DNA from: Acidobacteriota bacterium
GTDB taxonomy: Bacteria > Acidobacteriota > Terriglobia > Bryobacterales > Bryobacteraceae
NCBI GenBank assembly: GCA_025352795.1
Contig: JANXSF010000107.1
Coordinates: forward strand, 1-36,425
Direction of reading: 5' to 3'
Length of the DNA: 36,425 nt
Part shown: positions 15,278-23,538 of the stretch, one piece after another
Layout of the letters: every line of letters begins with the position of its first letter
How positions within the stretch are numbered: position 1 is the stretch's first letter
Translations under genes and position numbers: made by a program
The notes under the pieces: generated by a model
Told to the model about the DNA's origin: nothing
Seen by the model: only the letters and a program-made list of their open reading frames with translations
The model's database searches: none

Positions 15278-15879
15278 TAACGCCAGGGTAGCAACATTGG
15301 CACGCGCCTTTGGTAGTCACGGTAAGGATCGCCGATTTTTCGGATTAATCCGCGCTCCTCAAATTGAATCCCAATGAGAATGTAGATGGTCAATCCAACA
15401 GCGAGTAATAGCCGATCCCAAGTCATCACTGGCATGGCAAAATACAACAGAATGTTGCCTAAATAGATGGGATGACGAACGTAACGATGGAGCACCGGTT
15501 CCCGAAATTCCTGCACCGGTTGCTCTTCGCGCAAGCCAATTAATCCGAATGCACCTAAAGTGGCAGCCGCGATTGCAGTGATCACCACTCCAGTCAGCGC
15601 CATCAAATTGGACCATAGCATTGGCATGATCCACAGCACTGGACCAGAATCATGCCAAAATTCAACAAGTAGAAAAATAACTGCGCTTGAGGCGAGCACA
15701 AAAATAGTACGGCCTGCCCTGCGCGCCATCAGGCTATGTTGCAATCCGAACAGTAGTAGAAGTGCAAAGTTAGCGGAAAGAATTTGCCAATCTACTGCCG
15801 ATGCGATTGCCGGTCGTCTCAACAAAATTGCGCCATCGGCCAAGGCTAAGACGGCGATTAGAGCCACAAAGTATTTCAT
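15277..15879 (-). CDS. Membrane methyltransferase, MddA/NnrU/ICMT-like
   Basis: This 200-aa protein has about five hydrophobic segments and the C-terminal signature of the isoprenylcysteine-carboxyl-methyltransferase-like superfamily: 'RYVRHPIYLGN', 'MPVMTW', 'YILIGIQFEERGLIRKIGDPYRDYQRRVPMLLPW'. The HSLMAR motif early in the protein and this ending resemble methanethiol S-methyltransferase MddA, which makes dimethylsulfide from methanethiol and SAM. That substrate is an inference, as NnrU-like or other small-thiol methyltransferases look similar. An ATG at 15930 would overlap glgB by 55 bp. The ATG at 15879 gives an ATGA overlap with the glgB stop and starts directly at the first membrane helix, so it is preferred. 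Confidence 0.75.
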   Translation of the reverse strand: MKYFVALIAVLALADGAILLRRPAIASAVDWQILSANFALLLLFGLQHSLMARRAGRTIFVLASSAVIFLLVEFWHDSGPVLWIMPMLWSNLMALTGVVITAIAAATLGAFGLIGLREEQPVQEFREPVLHRYVRHPIYLGNILLYFAMPVMTWDRLLLAVGLTIYILIGIQFEERGLIRKIGDPYRDYQRRVPMLLPWR

Positions 15880-18080
15880 GTTCTTAATGGCTTTAGCACG
15901 AGGACTGCCAATGGTGGAACGGTGAGCCAAACGCTGGCAGGTTGGCCGTGCGATGCTTCGGCATGGGCCACCACAAATCCACCGTTTCCGACATTGCTGC
16001 CACCAAAAAGATTGGAATCTGTGTTGAGTGCTTCAACATAAGTCACAGCTTCAGGAACACCAACCCGATAGTTATGCCGCACCACGGGTGTGAAATTACA
16101 TATGAAAACCAAGTGATCGCTGGCGTGCTTTCCTTTACGAAGGAAGGTAATTACAGAGGCTTCCGTGTCTCTAAAATCAATCCACTCAAAGCCTTGATAA
16201 CTGAAGTCCACTTCATACAACGCTGGTTCTGACAGGTAAAGTGTATTCAGCGCGGTAACGCAAGATTGCAACCCTCTGTGCGATTCGTAATCGAGCAAAT
16301 CCCATTGGATGCCTACGTTGTGGTTCCACTCATCAAACTGCCCAATCTCACATCCCATAAACAACAGTTTCTTGCCCGGATGCCCCCACATATACGCCAG
16401 AAACGTTCGGACGTTGGCAAACTTCTGCCAGGCGTCACCGGGCATTTTTCCAATCAAAGACCCCTTGCCGTGCACTACTTCATCATGCGAAATGGGCAGC
16501 ATGAAGTTTTCACTAAAGGCGTAAAGCATGCTGAACGTGATGCTCTGGTGATTGTATTTGCGATAGACAGGGTCCTGTTGGAAGTACTTCAGCATGTCAT
16601 GCATCCAGCCCATGTTCCACTTCATGGTGAAGCCCAAACCACCGGAGTAAACCGGTCGACTGACACCTGGATAGGAAGTGGATTCTTCTGCAATGGTGAT
16701 GGCGCCAGGCACAGTATGCGCCTGTTCATTAAATTTTTGAAGGAAGGAAATTGCTTCTAAATTTTCCCGTCCGCCGTATTCGTTAGGAATCCATTCCCCT
16801 TCTTTACGGGAGTAATCCAGATACAGCATTGACGCCACCGCGTCCACACGCAATCCGTCAATATGATATTTTTTCAACCAAAACAGGGCATTGGAAATCA
16901 GGAACGAACGCACTTCATTGCGACCATAATTAAAAATCAGCGTGCCCCAATCGCGATGCTCTCCCTTACGGGAATCTTCATGTTCGTAGAGAGCAGTGCC
17001 ATCGAAATAGGCCAGCCCATGAGCGTCTTTCGGGAAATGTCCTGGCACCCAATCAAGGATCACTCCAATCTCTTCCTGATGCAGCCGGTCCACCAGGAAC
17101 ATGAAATCAGCCGGGCCGCCAAAACGAGAAGTTGGGGCAAAGAATCCGGTAACCTGATAGCCCCAAGATCCGGCAAAAGGATGTTCCGCAACAGGAAGAA
17201 ATTCAACGTGTGTGAAGCCTAACTTTTTCACGTAAGTGCTGAGTGATTCGGCCAATTCGCGATACGTCGTCCAAGTGTTGCCAGGACCTTTCAACCAACT
17301 TTCAATGTGAACTTCGTAAACAGAAACTGGCTGACGAAGCAGATCCGTATGCGCGCGTTTTTCCATCCAACCTGCGTCGTTCCACTGGTAGGAGTCAAGG
17401 TTAGCAACCACCGATCCGGTGCGTGGAGACACTTCTGAGGCGAATCCATAAGGATCGCATTTCAGTTGGCTGTATCCTTTTTCCTTGGATTGAATGAAAT
17501 ATTTGTAGCAGGCGCCTTCACCCACGCCCGGCATAAATATTTCCCAAACCCCACCTTCCCGCAAACGCATGGGATGGCGACGGGTATCCCAATCGTTGAA
17601 ATCACCAGTAATACTAACCGTATGCGCGTTTGGAGCCCATACTGTAAAACGGGTTCCATCGTGATTTTCCAAACGCGCGGGATGGGCACCAAATGAATCA
17701 TAGCCATGAAACAGAGTCCCTTCGCCATGCAGGTGCAGGTCGAAGTTGGTGGATAGTGCGGGGAACCGATACGCATCTTCCAGTTGTGTCCACTCTTCAT
17801 TCCAAAGCTTAATTTCCAGAATGTAGGGTTGCGGTTCTCCGGTCAATGAAACGACGTAGAAGCCACTGTTGGTGGTTACCGCGTTGTCTGCTGATGTCAT
17901 GGCATAGGCTTGATTGCCAATCACCACACGCGCCATTAAAGCTTGCGGAAGAAAGGCTCGCACTTCCCAATTTTCGGTCCCTACCAGCTTGTGTGGACCT
18001 AGAATCGCAAACGGATCACCATGGTAACCACCCAGGATCGCATCAATTTCTTCACGTGGAATTTTCGAACCAGCGGCCAT
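15876..18080 (-). CDS. glgB: 1,4-alpha-glucan branching enzyme
   Basis: This 734-aa full-length GlgB of family GH13 introduces alpha-1,6 branches into glycogen. Residues 1-110 form the N1 domain ('GGYHGDPFAILGPH'). A CBM48 domain covers about 120-225 ('GTRFTVWAPNAHTVSITGDFNDWD'). The (beta/alpha)8 barrel follows with region I 'DWVPGHFP' (343-350), region II 'GLRVDAVASMLY' with nucleophile Asp413, region III 'ITIAEEST' with acid/base Glu465 and region IV 'ISHDEVVHGKGS' with Asp533. The C-terminal all-beta domain ends at LKPLRT. It heads a minus-strand operon with the methyltransferase (ATGA overlap) and the LD-carboxypeptidase. No Shine-Dalgarno precedes the ATG; an AT-rich -10-like box sits 7 nt upstream. 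No other glycogen gene is in the window. Confidence 0.97.
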   Translation of the reverse strand: MAAGSKIPREEIDAILGGYHGDPFAILGPHKLVGTENWEVRAFLPQALMARVVIGNQAYAMTSADNAVTTNSGFYVVSLTGEPQPYILEIKLWNEEWTQLEDAYRFPALSTNFDLHLHGEGTLFHGYDSFGAHPARLENHDGTRFTVWAPNAHTVSITGDFNDWDTRRHPMRLREGGVWEIFMPGVGEGACYKYFIQSKEKGYSQLKCDPYGFASEVSPRTGSVVANLDSYQWNDAGWMEKRAHTDLLRQPVSVYEVHIESWLKGPGNTWTTYRELAESLSTYVKKLGFTHVEFLPVAEHPFAGSWGYQVTGFFAPTSRFGGPADFMFLVDRLHQEEIGVILDWVPGHFPKDAHGLAYFDGTALYEHEDSRKGEHRDWGTLIFNYGRNEVRSFLISNALFWLKKYHIDGLRVDAVASMLYLDYSRKEGEWIPNEYGGRENLEAISFLQKFNEQAHTVPGAITIAEESTSYPGVSRPVYSGGLGFTMKWNMGWMHDMLKYFQQDPVYRKYNHQSITFSMLYAFSENFMLPISHDEVVHGKGSLIGKMPGDAWQKFANVRTFLAYMWGHPGKKLLFMGCEIGQFDEWNHNVGIQWDLLDYESHRGLQSCVTALNTLYLSEPALYEVDFSYQGFEWIDFRDTEASVITFLRKGKHASDHLVFICNFTPVVRHNYRVGVPEAVTYVEALNTDSNLFGGSNVGNGGFVVAHAEASHGQPASVWLTVPPLAVLVLKPLRT

Positions 18081-18100
18081 GGGTACTATTATTACAGTAA
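18081..18100. promoter_or_regulatory. 20-bp bidirectional start region between glgB and add
   Basis: Only 20 bp separate the ATG of glgB (minus) from the GTG of the deaminase gene (plus). On plus, TATTAT lies 8 nt before the GTG; on minus, TGTAATAAT (extended -10-like) lies 7 nt before the ATG. Neither gene has a Shine-Dalgarno sequence. This fits two leaderless transcripts whose -10 boxes overlap, with each -35 inside the other gene. Confidence 0.4.
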
Positions 18101-19033
18101 GTGCCCCGTTTCCACCGTGAATTGAATAAAGCAGAATTGCATCTGCATCTGGAGGGTTCTCTAGAAGCAGCCACCATCATTGAAATGCACCCTGATATTT
18201 CTCCAGCAGAGGTGCATCAAAGATACGATACAACCGATTTTCCGCAGTTCATTGACAGCTATAAGTGGGTGTCTCAGCTTCTGGGTAGCCCTGAACATTA
18301 TGCTTTAGCCACGCGTCACTTGCTCCAACGGTTGGTTGCCGATAATGTCGGCTATGTAGAGCTGACACTCTCCGTGGGCGTGATTTTATGGAAGCAGCAG
18401 GACGTCCATGCAATATTTGAAGCCATCAATAGGGAAGCGCGCGCGGCGACGATCCCATGCTACTGGACGTTCGATTTTATCCGGCACTTTGAATTGGAAC
18501 ACGCCATGCGTGTTGCGGAACTGGCACTAGAATTCGCTGACGAAGGAGTGGTTGGTTTCGGATGCGGCGGTGATGAAAGCCGTGGCCCCTGTACGAAATA
18601 TCTTGCAGCGTTCCAACTGGCCCAGCGTAACGGACTGCACTTGGTACCGCACGCCGGGGAAACTAGCGATGCAGGCTCAGTGTGGGACGCACTGCGAGTT
18701 GGAGCCGAACGCATTGGCCATGGCATTCGCGCCGTAGAAGATCCCGATCTGCTGGCCGAATTGAGAAGGCAAAACATTCCCTTGGAGATTTGTATTGCAA
18801 GTAATGTGACTACCGGCGCAGTTACCGATCTAAAGAGTCACCCCGTTCGCAGAATCGCCGATGCTGGCGTTCCCATTGTTTTGAACACCGATGACCCAGC
18901 CATGTTCCACACGACACTTTCCGATGAATACGACAAGGCAGGGCAACTGGGATTTACGGATGCGGAATTGGCCAAGTTATCGCAGGCTAGTTTTGGCTAT
19001 GGGTTCGGTTCGATGAATGTGCGAAGGGCATGA
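18101..19033 (+). CDS. add: Adenosine deaminase family protein
   Basis: This 310-aa metal-dependent deaminase of the amidohydrolase superfamily converts adenosine (or a related purine) to inosine plus ammonia in the cytoplasm. Visible landmarks are the zinc motif HLHLEGS (His14, His16), 'VPHAGE' with zinc His184 and catalytic Glu187, 'RIGHGI' with His207, and 'LNTDDPAMF' with the Asp264 zinc ligand region. The N-terminal 'KAELHLHLEGSL' and 'PVRRIADAGVPIVLNTDDP' fit the adenosine/adenine deaminase branch. The protein is slightly short at its C terminus. A related activity such as adenine or aminofutalosine deamination is possible. The GTG start is chosen because it leaves the usual 10-12 residues before HxH. 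Confidence 0.88.
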   Translation: MPRFHRELNKAELHLHLEGSLEAATIIEMHPDISPAEVHQRYDTTDFPQFIDSYKWVSQLLGSPEHYALATRHLLQRLVADNVGYVELTLSVGVILWKQQDVHAIFEAINREARAATIPCYWTFDFIRHFELEHAMRVAELALEFADEGVVGFGCGGDESRGPCTKYLAAFQLAQRNGLHLVPHAGETSDAGSVWDALRVGAERIGHGIRAVEDPDLLAELRRQNIPLEICIASNVTTGAVTDLKSHPVRRIADAGVPIVLNTDDPAMFHTTLSDEYDKAGQLGFTDAELAKLSQASFGYGFGSMNVRRA

Positions 19034-19036
19034 CCG

Positions 19037-20776
19037 CTATTTGGTTCCGACGCTCAACGCTATTTGCGAGAAGTCGTAAAAGGGCGATTCGCCATAGCCG
19101 ACTTTAGCCGCATACTGCTCGGACGGAAGTTCGGCCGGAACGCGAACGTTAAACTGGGTAATCACTGAAAGCTGGCCAGGGGCCGCTCCCAGATAGGTGA
19201 TCGCAGCATCCACATCGTTGATGGTCACCCCAATTGTTTGAATTTGAAAATGTCGCGCTCCGGGTGCCGCGCTCACTTCGCCATCGACGCCAGGAGGATC
19301 CGTTTGGCCGAAACCCGTTGCGTAAATGGTAATCAACGAACCTGGGGCTGCCGGATTCTGGGTAGAGTTAACCTTTCCGTCGGCATTGACTAAGGCTAAG
19401 ACTGCGACTACTAGCAATGCGACATTCAGTCGGATGGCATTTGCCGTGGCACCATCATTGTTGGTTACCTGCATTAGCGAGTCTCCGGTATTAGGGTCGC
19501 CAACCGCGAATGGGACAACGCAAACAATACGCCCAGACTGTACCGATAGCAATGGTGCTGCTACGTCATCGAAGGTGACTGTGATTCCGCCAAGCGTAGT
19601 AGCCACCTTACCCGCCGACGTCAGTTGGGCCGGAACTTCCTTATCTGGCGCCAGTCCTGTTCCCGTAAGGACCATCAACTGTCCGGGCGCAACACTGCCG
19701 AATGCATAGGTGGAACCGGCCCGTGGGATCAACATCTTCGGCTCTTCCACCGTGATGGAACTGGACACGTCCGCATCAATGCGAAGCAGTTCTGCTGTTA
19801 GATCGTAACTCTTGTAAAAATCCGACCTTCGCGTGGAACCGACGACAAAAGCGTTGCCACTTGCATCTATCGCCACAGAATTCGCGTTGTCGACCTTGCT
19901 GGGAAAAAGTAGCTCAGCACCGTTTGAGGACAGTTGGGCGACGAAGCTGCTGCCTGATGCCTGAAACGGATGGACCGACGGAAATGGGGCAATATCTACC
20001 ACCTGCGAACTGTATTCCGTGGTTCCTGCAATCCACGCTCGACCAGTTGAATCCACTGCGATGGTCTTGCCTCCGCTAAAGACCGAACCGACATATTTCA
20101 GGTAAGTCCTGGCCCATGTTTGTGGATTGAGTTTCACTACATACGCCGCACCTGGGGTGACGAGTGGAAAACCAACAGGGGTGGGGTCGAAGCCACTGCG
20201 GAGGAAATAGACTAGCCTGTTGACGCCGAACTGAATTGTGTCGAATCCGAGAGTTGTGCCGGTTACGTAAATGTTCCCTTGAGCGTCCAAGGCAATGGCT
20301 TCAGCCGTTGCGGCACCTGATCCGCCTAGAAATGTAGCGTAGGTGAGCGATCCCTGTGGTGCCAACTTCGCCAGGAAGCCTGTGACGGAGGTTGAGCCAC
20401 CCAATGATTGGATCGCGCCAGCGGTAACAGGAAAATCGGAGGAGTTAGTGACGCCCACTACAATGGCATTTCCAGATGAGTCAGCAGTGATTCCAAGGCC
20501 CTGTTCGCCGCAAGTTCCACCAAGAAAAGTTGAGTAGACAAGTCGAGTTGCATCAGCGCTGATCTTAGTCACAAAGGCATCGCCGGTATTGAAGCGTTGT
20601 CCGAATATCCTAACTGCAGGATTCAAGACGGGCAACTGAATCGTCGGACAATTCTGTTGTAGGCGCGCTTGCGTGGCACCAGCAGTAATTGGGAAATCAG
20701 AAGATTCGGCATAGCCTGTCAAATAAGTGTTCCCTGCATTGTCGATAGAAATCGCACTGGCTAGGTCCTTGTTGGA
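19037..20776 (-). pseudogene. Asp-box/SBBP secreted protein, C-terminal segment (frameshifted)
   Basis: This is the downstream part of the gene that begins at 22175. After the second frameshift (C5 run at 20777-20781) the frame reads 'SNKDLASAISIDNAGNTYLTGYAESSDFPITAGATQ', a continuation of the SBBP-type beta-propeller repeats ('GNaivVGvTnSSDFPVTAGAIQ', 'GNIYVTGTT'). The final approximately 230 residues form the acidobacterial C-terminal domain (TIGR03437-like) with 'VAPGQLMVLTGTGL', 'GSLITIYATGFGQT' and 'GAAPGQLSVITQFNVRVP'. The open frame extends upstream to 21085, but codons before about 20776 are shadow translation. Its stop lies 3 bp past the convergent deaminase gene. Confidence 0.8.
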
Positions 20777-20828
20777 CCCCCAAGGTAAGTTGAAAAAATC
20801 AGCTTGTCCCCTTGTGGTCCGATCTTGG

Positions 20829-22175
20829 CTAGAAACGCGTTGATGGTGCCGGGATTCTTTTTTGCAGAGCGCCTGGTGTAATGGGGAAATCCTGCGAATA
20901 GGTGTATCCAGTGACGTACGCATTGCCTTGGCTATCCACCGCAATGGCCGTTGCAATGTCGAAATACCCTCCACCCAAATAGGTACTGTAGAGCATCTGC
21001 TTTCCATCGGCGCTCCACTTTGAAACGAATATATTCTGGCCAGGCGCAGCGCCAACAAAGACTGCCGACGGATTGCCTGGAACAATAGCCAGGCATTGCA
21101 CTAGCTGCCTCACCGCAAGTGATGTGGACCAAGTGGTGCCGCCATCGGTGCTGCGGCGAAATCCATCGGCAGTGGCATAGACGAACTGAGGATTGTTTGG
21201 ATCCACTACGATGTTGTCCGCAGCGTCAGTCACTGAGGTTTGCACCCACGTTTTGCCGGCATCGCGGCTCATCAGCACGCCCGATTCCGTTCCTACGAAA
21301 ACCGCAGAGCTGCTCGCGGCCAAAGTAAAAGTTGAAACGGTCACGGGCGTGTCGATGAGCTTGGTCCATGTTTCACCAGCATCCGTTGTCTTGTAAATTG
21401 CCCGTGGACCACCACCGTGGAACCCGTACTCAGCAGCAGCCGCATAGAGAACATCGGCGTTGGATGGATCGTAGGCGATTGAAAAGGTAGCCAGGGGAGA
21501 GTTCACTAGTAGCACCCAAGTGGCGCCGCCATCTGTTGTGCGATACACGCTTGGTGTTTGGGCACCGGTATCGGATGCGCGGGACAACGTGGCAGGGCGG
21601 ACCGGATTAGACACCAGAACCAGCACCTCGTTGTCCTGGAACTGACCATCGATCCGCAGCCAACTTGTGCCGCCATTCAGAGTCTTGTATGTACCGGAGT
21701 TGGTAGCTGCATAAACCGTGTCGGGATTTAAGCTATCCACTACCAGGGCATTCACCTGACGCTTTGGAGCATTCGGCAGCCCTACCCAAGTTTTACCGCC
21801 ATCGCTACTTTTAATCATCCCCTTTGTCGTGCCCCCAAACAGAATATTAGGCTGCTTTGTGGAACCGGCGACAGCATAAACTGGGTCGGGTACAGCCGGT
21901 GAGATCCAAGTGGTACCTTGGTCGTTGCTTATGCGGAGAGGAGTGCTGCCAATGCGGGGTTGCAACGCATTGACCACCGGGAAATCGAGTGATGTAGTGG
22001 TGCCGGTAACGTAACTGTTGCCAGCGCGATCAACAGCCACTGCCGTAGCCACATCGACGCCGGTTCCGCCGAAAGATTTTTCAAAGCGTAGCGAAGGTCG
22101 CTGTGTATTGACCGCAGCGGATGCATGAGCGCAGACAAAGGTCGCAATCAGCACGATACGGGCATGGTTGGTCAT
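20829..22175 (-). CDS. Asp-box/SBBP secreted protein, N-terminal segment (frameshifted)
   Basis: The 448-codon frame starts with a signal peptide (MTNHARIVLIATFVCAHASA). An SBBP repeat follows ('ATAVAVDRAGNSYVTGTTTSLDFPVVNALQ'), then about seven Asp-box repeats of a sialidase/sortilin-like propeller ('KSSDGGKTWVGL', 'RTTDGGATWVLL', 'KTTDAGETWTKL', 'MSRDAGKTWVQT', 'RSTDGGTTWSTS'). After a second SBBP repeat it ends out of frame in KRIPAPSTRF. A third frame then supplies NPGTINAFLAKIGPQGDKLI and FSTYLGG before another shift into the segment at 19037-20776. Adding one A to the A6 run and one G to the G5 run restores one frame of about 1046 aa. The protein is presumably exported. No Shine-Dalgarno is seen. 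Confidence 0.85.
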   Translation of the reverse strand: MTNHARIVLIATFVCAHASAAVNTQRPSLRFEKSFGGTGVDVATAVAVDRAGNSYVTGTTTSLDFPVVNALQPRIGSTPLRISNDQGTTWISPAVPDPVYAVAGSTKQPNILFGGTTKGMIKSSDGGKTWVGLPNAPKRQVNALVVDSLNPDTVYAATNSGTYKTLNGGTSWLRIDGQFQDNEVLVLVSNPVRPATLSRASDTGAQTPSVYRTTDGGATWVLLVNSPLATFSIAYDPSNADVLYAAAAEYGFHGGGPRAIYKTTDAGETWTKLIDTPVTVSTFTLAASSSAVFVGTESGVLMSRDAGKTWVQTSVTDAADNIVVDPNNPQFVYATADGFRRSTDGGTTWSTSLAVRQLVQCLAIVPGNPSAVFVGAAPGQNIFVSKWSADGKQMLYSTYLGGGYFDIATAIAVDSQGNAYVTGYTYSQDFPITPGALQKRIPAPSTRF

Positions 22176-22308
22176 GCGAGAAGTATGCCACAGAAAGGTT
22201 TGAAATGGGCTAATACTATCAGGTAAAGTCCGTGCAGAATTAATCTACAAAGTGGTGGTTGTTTTTGCTGCAAGCATGCTCAACAAGATGGACATGATCG
22301 GTACTTTT

Positions 22309-22314
22309 TATAAT
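22309..22314 (+). promoter_or_regulatory. TATAAT -10 box for hicAB
   Basis: A consensus TATAAT lies 28 nt before the hicA ATG, in an otherwise gene-free 167-bp gap. A convincing -35 at 16-18 bp spacing is not visible; TGGACA at 22289 is too close (14 bp). Confidence 0.45.
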
Positions 22315-22342
22315 AAAATGCGAAGAAGTGCAGAAAAGTTAA

Positions 22343-22528
22343 ATGAAGGTAAGAGACGCTATCAAGCAAATCGAGTCCGACGGTTGGCGATTGTCTCGAA
22401 CGCGTGGCAGTCATCGCCAGTACCACCACCCGTTCCAGCCAGGGACAGTAACTATTGCCGGTCATGCTTCGGCTGACTTAGACCCGAAGTCTGAGAGTTT
22501 TATAATGAAACAAGCAGGTCTGAAATGA
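22343..22528 (+). CDS. hicA: HicA-type mRNA interferase toxin
   Basis: This 61-aa protein has the double-stranded-RNA-binding-like fold pattern of HicA: 'KVRDAIKQIESDGWRLSRTRGSHRQYHHP', with the catalytic His24 in the GSHRQY motif, 'GTVTIAGHA' and the ending 'SIMKQAGL'-like (residues 53-60). HicA toxins cleave mRNA and are neutralised by the adjacent HicB. The toxin gene comes first and overlaps hicB by 4 bp (ATGA), the usual order. The length is full for the family (55-65 aa) and the key residue is intact, so the module looks functional. Confidence 0.93.
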   Translation: MKVRDAIKQIESDGWRLSRTRGSHRQYHHPFQPGTVTIAGHASADLDPKSESFIMKQAGLK

Positions 22529-22740
22529 GCAAATATATAGTCTTCTTCGAACCGACCGCAACTGGTTTTAGCGCGCACGTCCCCGATTTGCCTGGTTGCA
22601 TTGCAGCAGCTTCATCATTGGAAGAAACGCGTCAACTCATGAAAGAGGCAATTGAATTTCATATCGAAGGAATGCGCATACACGGCGAGGTCGTTCCCGA
22701 ACCGACGCCTCATTTCGAGGAACTGGAAGTAGCGGTGTAA
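22525..22740 (+). CDS. hicB: HicB-type antitoxin (short form)
   Basis: This 71-aa protein contains the HicB partial RNase-H-like domain: 'YIVFFEPTATGFSAHVPDLPGCIAAASSLEETRQLMKEAIEFHIEGM', followed by 'GEVVPEPTP'. It binds and blocks HicA. It lacks the C-terminal ribbon-helix-helix or HTH domain of longer HicB proteins, so autoregulation may differ or be absent. It is coupled to hicA by an ATGA overlap. Confidence 0.93.
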   Translation: MSKYIVFFEPTATGFSAHVPDLPGCIAAASSLEETRQLMKEAIEFHIEGMRIHGEVVPEPTPHFEELEVAV

Positions 22741-22767
22741 GTTCTAAACCTCGGGGCTCTCTCCCCC

Positions 22768-22830
22768 TCAAATCACAAACCGCACCGGCAACTGAAACAT
22801 CCGTGGCGGGTCCACGTTGGCGAAGGTCGG
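22768..22830 (-). pseudogene. 63-bp relic of a TonB-receptor 3' end
   Basis: On minus this reads PTFANVDPPRMFQLPVRFVI then TGA, almost the same as the last 20 residues (PAFANVDPPRMFQLQVRFVF) of the intact receptor encoded at 23539-26562. The DNA identity is high over about 55 bp. It is in the same orientation about 770 bp away. Everything upstream of these 21 codons is replaced by the ParE/Phd module, which suggests that a tandem receptor gene was deleted by or for the toxin-antitoxin insertion. Confidence 0.7.
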
Positions 22831-22840
22831 ACATGGACGG

Positions 22841-23212
22841 TTATTGCTCACCGGAGGTAAAATGCTGGTCGTCATTCAGTTCTTCAAGCTCTTCATTGGT
22901 TAAAGGTTTCCGCGCCCAGTGGCGAACATGGAAAACTGAAACGATACCGGCAGGTTCTTGACTGATTGAAAAATAGATCTTATACGTTCGGCTTCTGCGG
23001 CCATGAAGGAGGACTCTTATTTCTCGATCCAGGTCTTCAGATTCTGGGGCTACAGAACAAGGCTGAAGTATTTCCTTTACTGACGCGATGTCCTTGATGA
23101 TGGCGTTGAACCACCGTTCAGTGGTAGCAAAACTGTTTCTATCCTTGATGTATACAGCCATCGAATCAAGATCCGCGAAAGCTTGTGGCTGTCTTTCAAC
23201 GCGAAAAGCCAT
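22841..23212 (-). CDS. ParE/RelE-superfamily toxin
   Basis: This 123-aa protein resembles ParE-type toxins: 'FRVERQPQAFADLDSMAVYIKDRN' (N-terminal strand and helix), 'RWFNAIIKDIASVKE', 'REIRVLLHGRRSRTYKIYFSI', and 'VFHVRHWARKPL' in the final strand. ParE toxins inhibit DNA gyrase; RelE relatives cut mRNA, and sequence alone does not decide. The ATG overlaps the 3' end of the upstream antitoxin frame by 17 bp, the normal antitoxin-toxin arrangement. The antitoxin carries an internal amber stop, so this toxin may be unguarded, silent or inactive. Confidence 0.85.
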   Translation of the reverse strand: MAFRVERQPQAFADLDSMAVYIKDRNSFATTERWFNAIIKDIASVKEILQPCSVAPESEDLDREIRVLLHGRRSRTYKIYFSISQEPAGIVSVFHVRHWARKPLTNEELEELNDDQHFTSGEQ

Positions 23213-23483
23213 GCTTTTTCCGCAGTTTCATTTCTGTCTCATCAAGGGAAATTCCCTCGCCGCGATCCGATTGTTCCATTCCTCTCCGTATGGCGGCAAC
23301 CGTCTCAGCACGCTCCAAGCGTTCCTACATTAGCTGGTAGCTCTCCGCATCCTGCACTACCAATGCAGCTCTGCCGTTGACGGTAAGCACCAACGGGGTC
23401 TTATTCTTCGTGAGCCGACCAACGTAGTCTTTGATATTGCGCTGGAATTCAGTTACGGAACGAACTTCTCTCAGGTCAATCAT
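23196..23483 (-). pseudogene. Phd/YefM-family antitoxin with internal amber codon
   Basis: From the ATG at 23483 (AGAGG 6 nt upstream) the frame gives 'MIDLREVRSVTEFQRNIKDY', 'LTKNKTPLVLTVNGRAALVVQ' and 'DAESYQLM' (52 codons), the complete DNA-binding Phd/YefM fold. It then hits TAG at 23325-23327. The same frame continues for 42 sense codons as ERLERAETVAAIRRGMEQ and SLDETEMKLRKKHGFSR to TGA, exactly the toxin-binding tail expected after 'YQ.L..RLERAE'. A single T-to-A change (TTG to TAG) explains it. The continuation overlaps the toxin start by 17 bp. Both open pieces are short, so automatic callers easily miss this gene. Confidence 0.85.
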
Positions 23484-23538
23484 GGAAAACCTCTAAACAT
23501 TCTTAAAGCAGCTAATTACATGGTTGGCACAATGAGCC

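Noticed and set aside
20782-21085. N-terminal 100 residues of the frame ending at 19037
   Set aside because: This part is the wrong frame of the upstream Asp-box protein; the meaningful protein sequence switches frames at 20858-20863 and 20777-20781.
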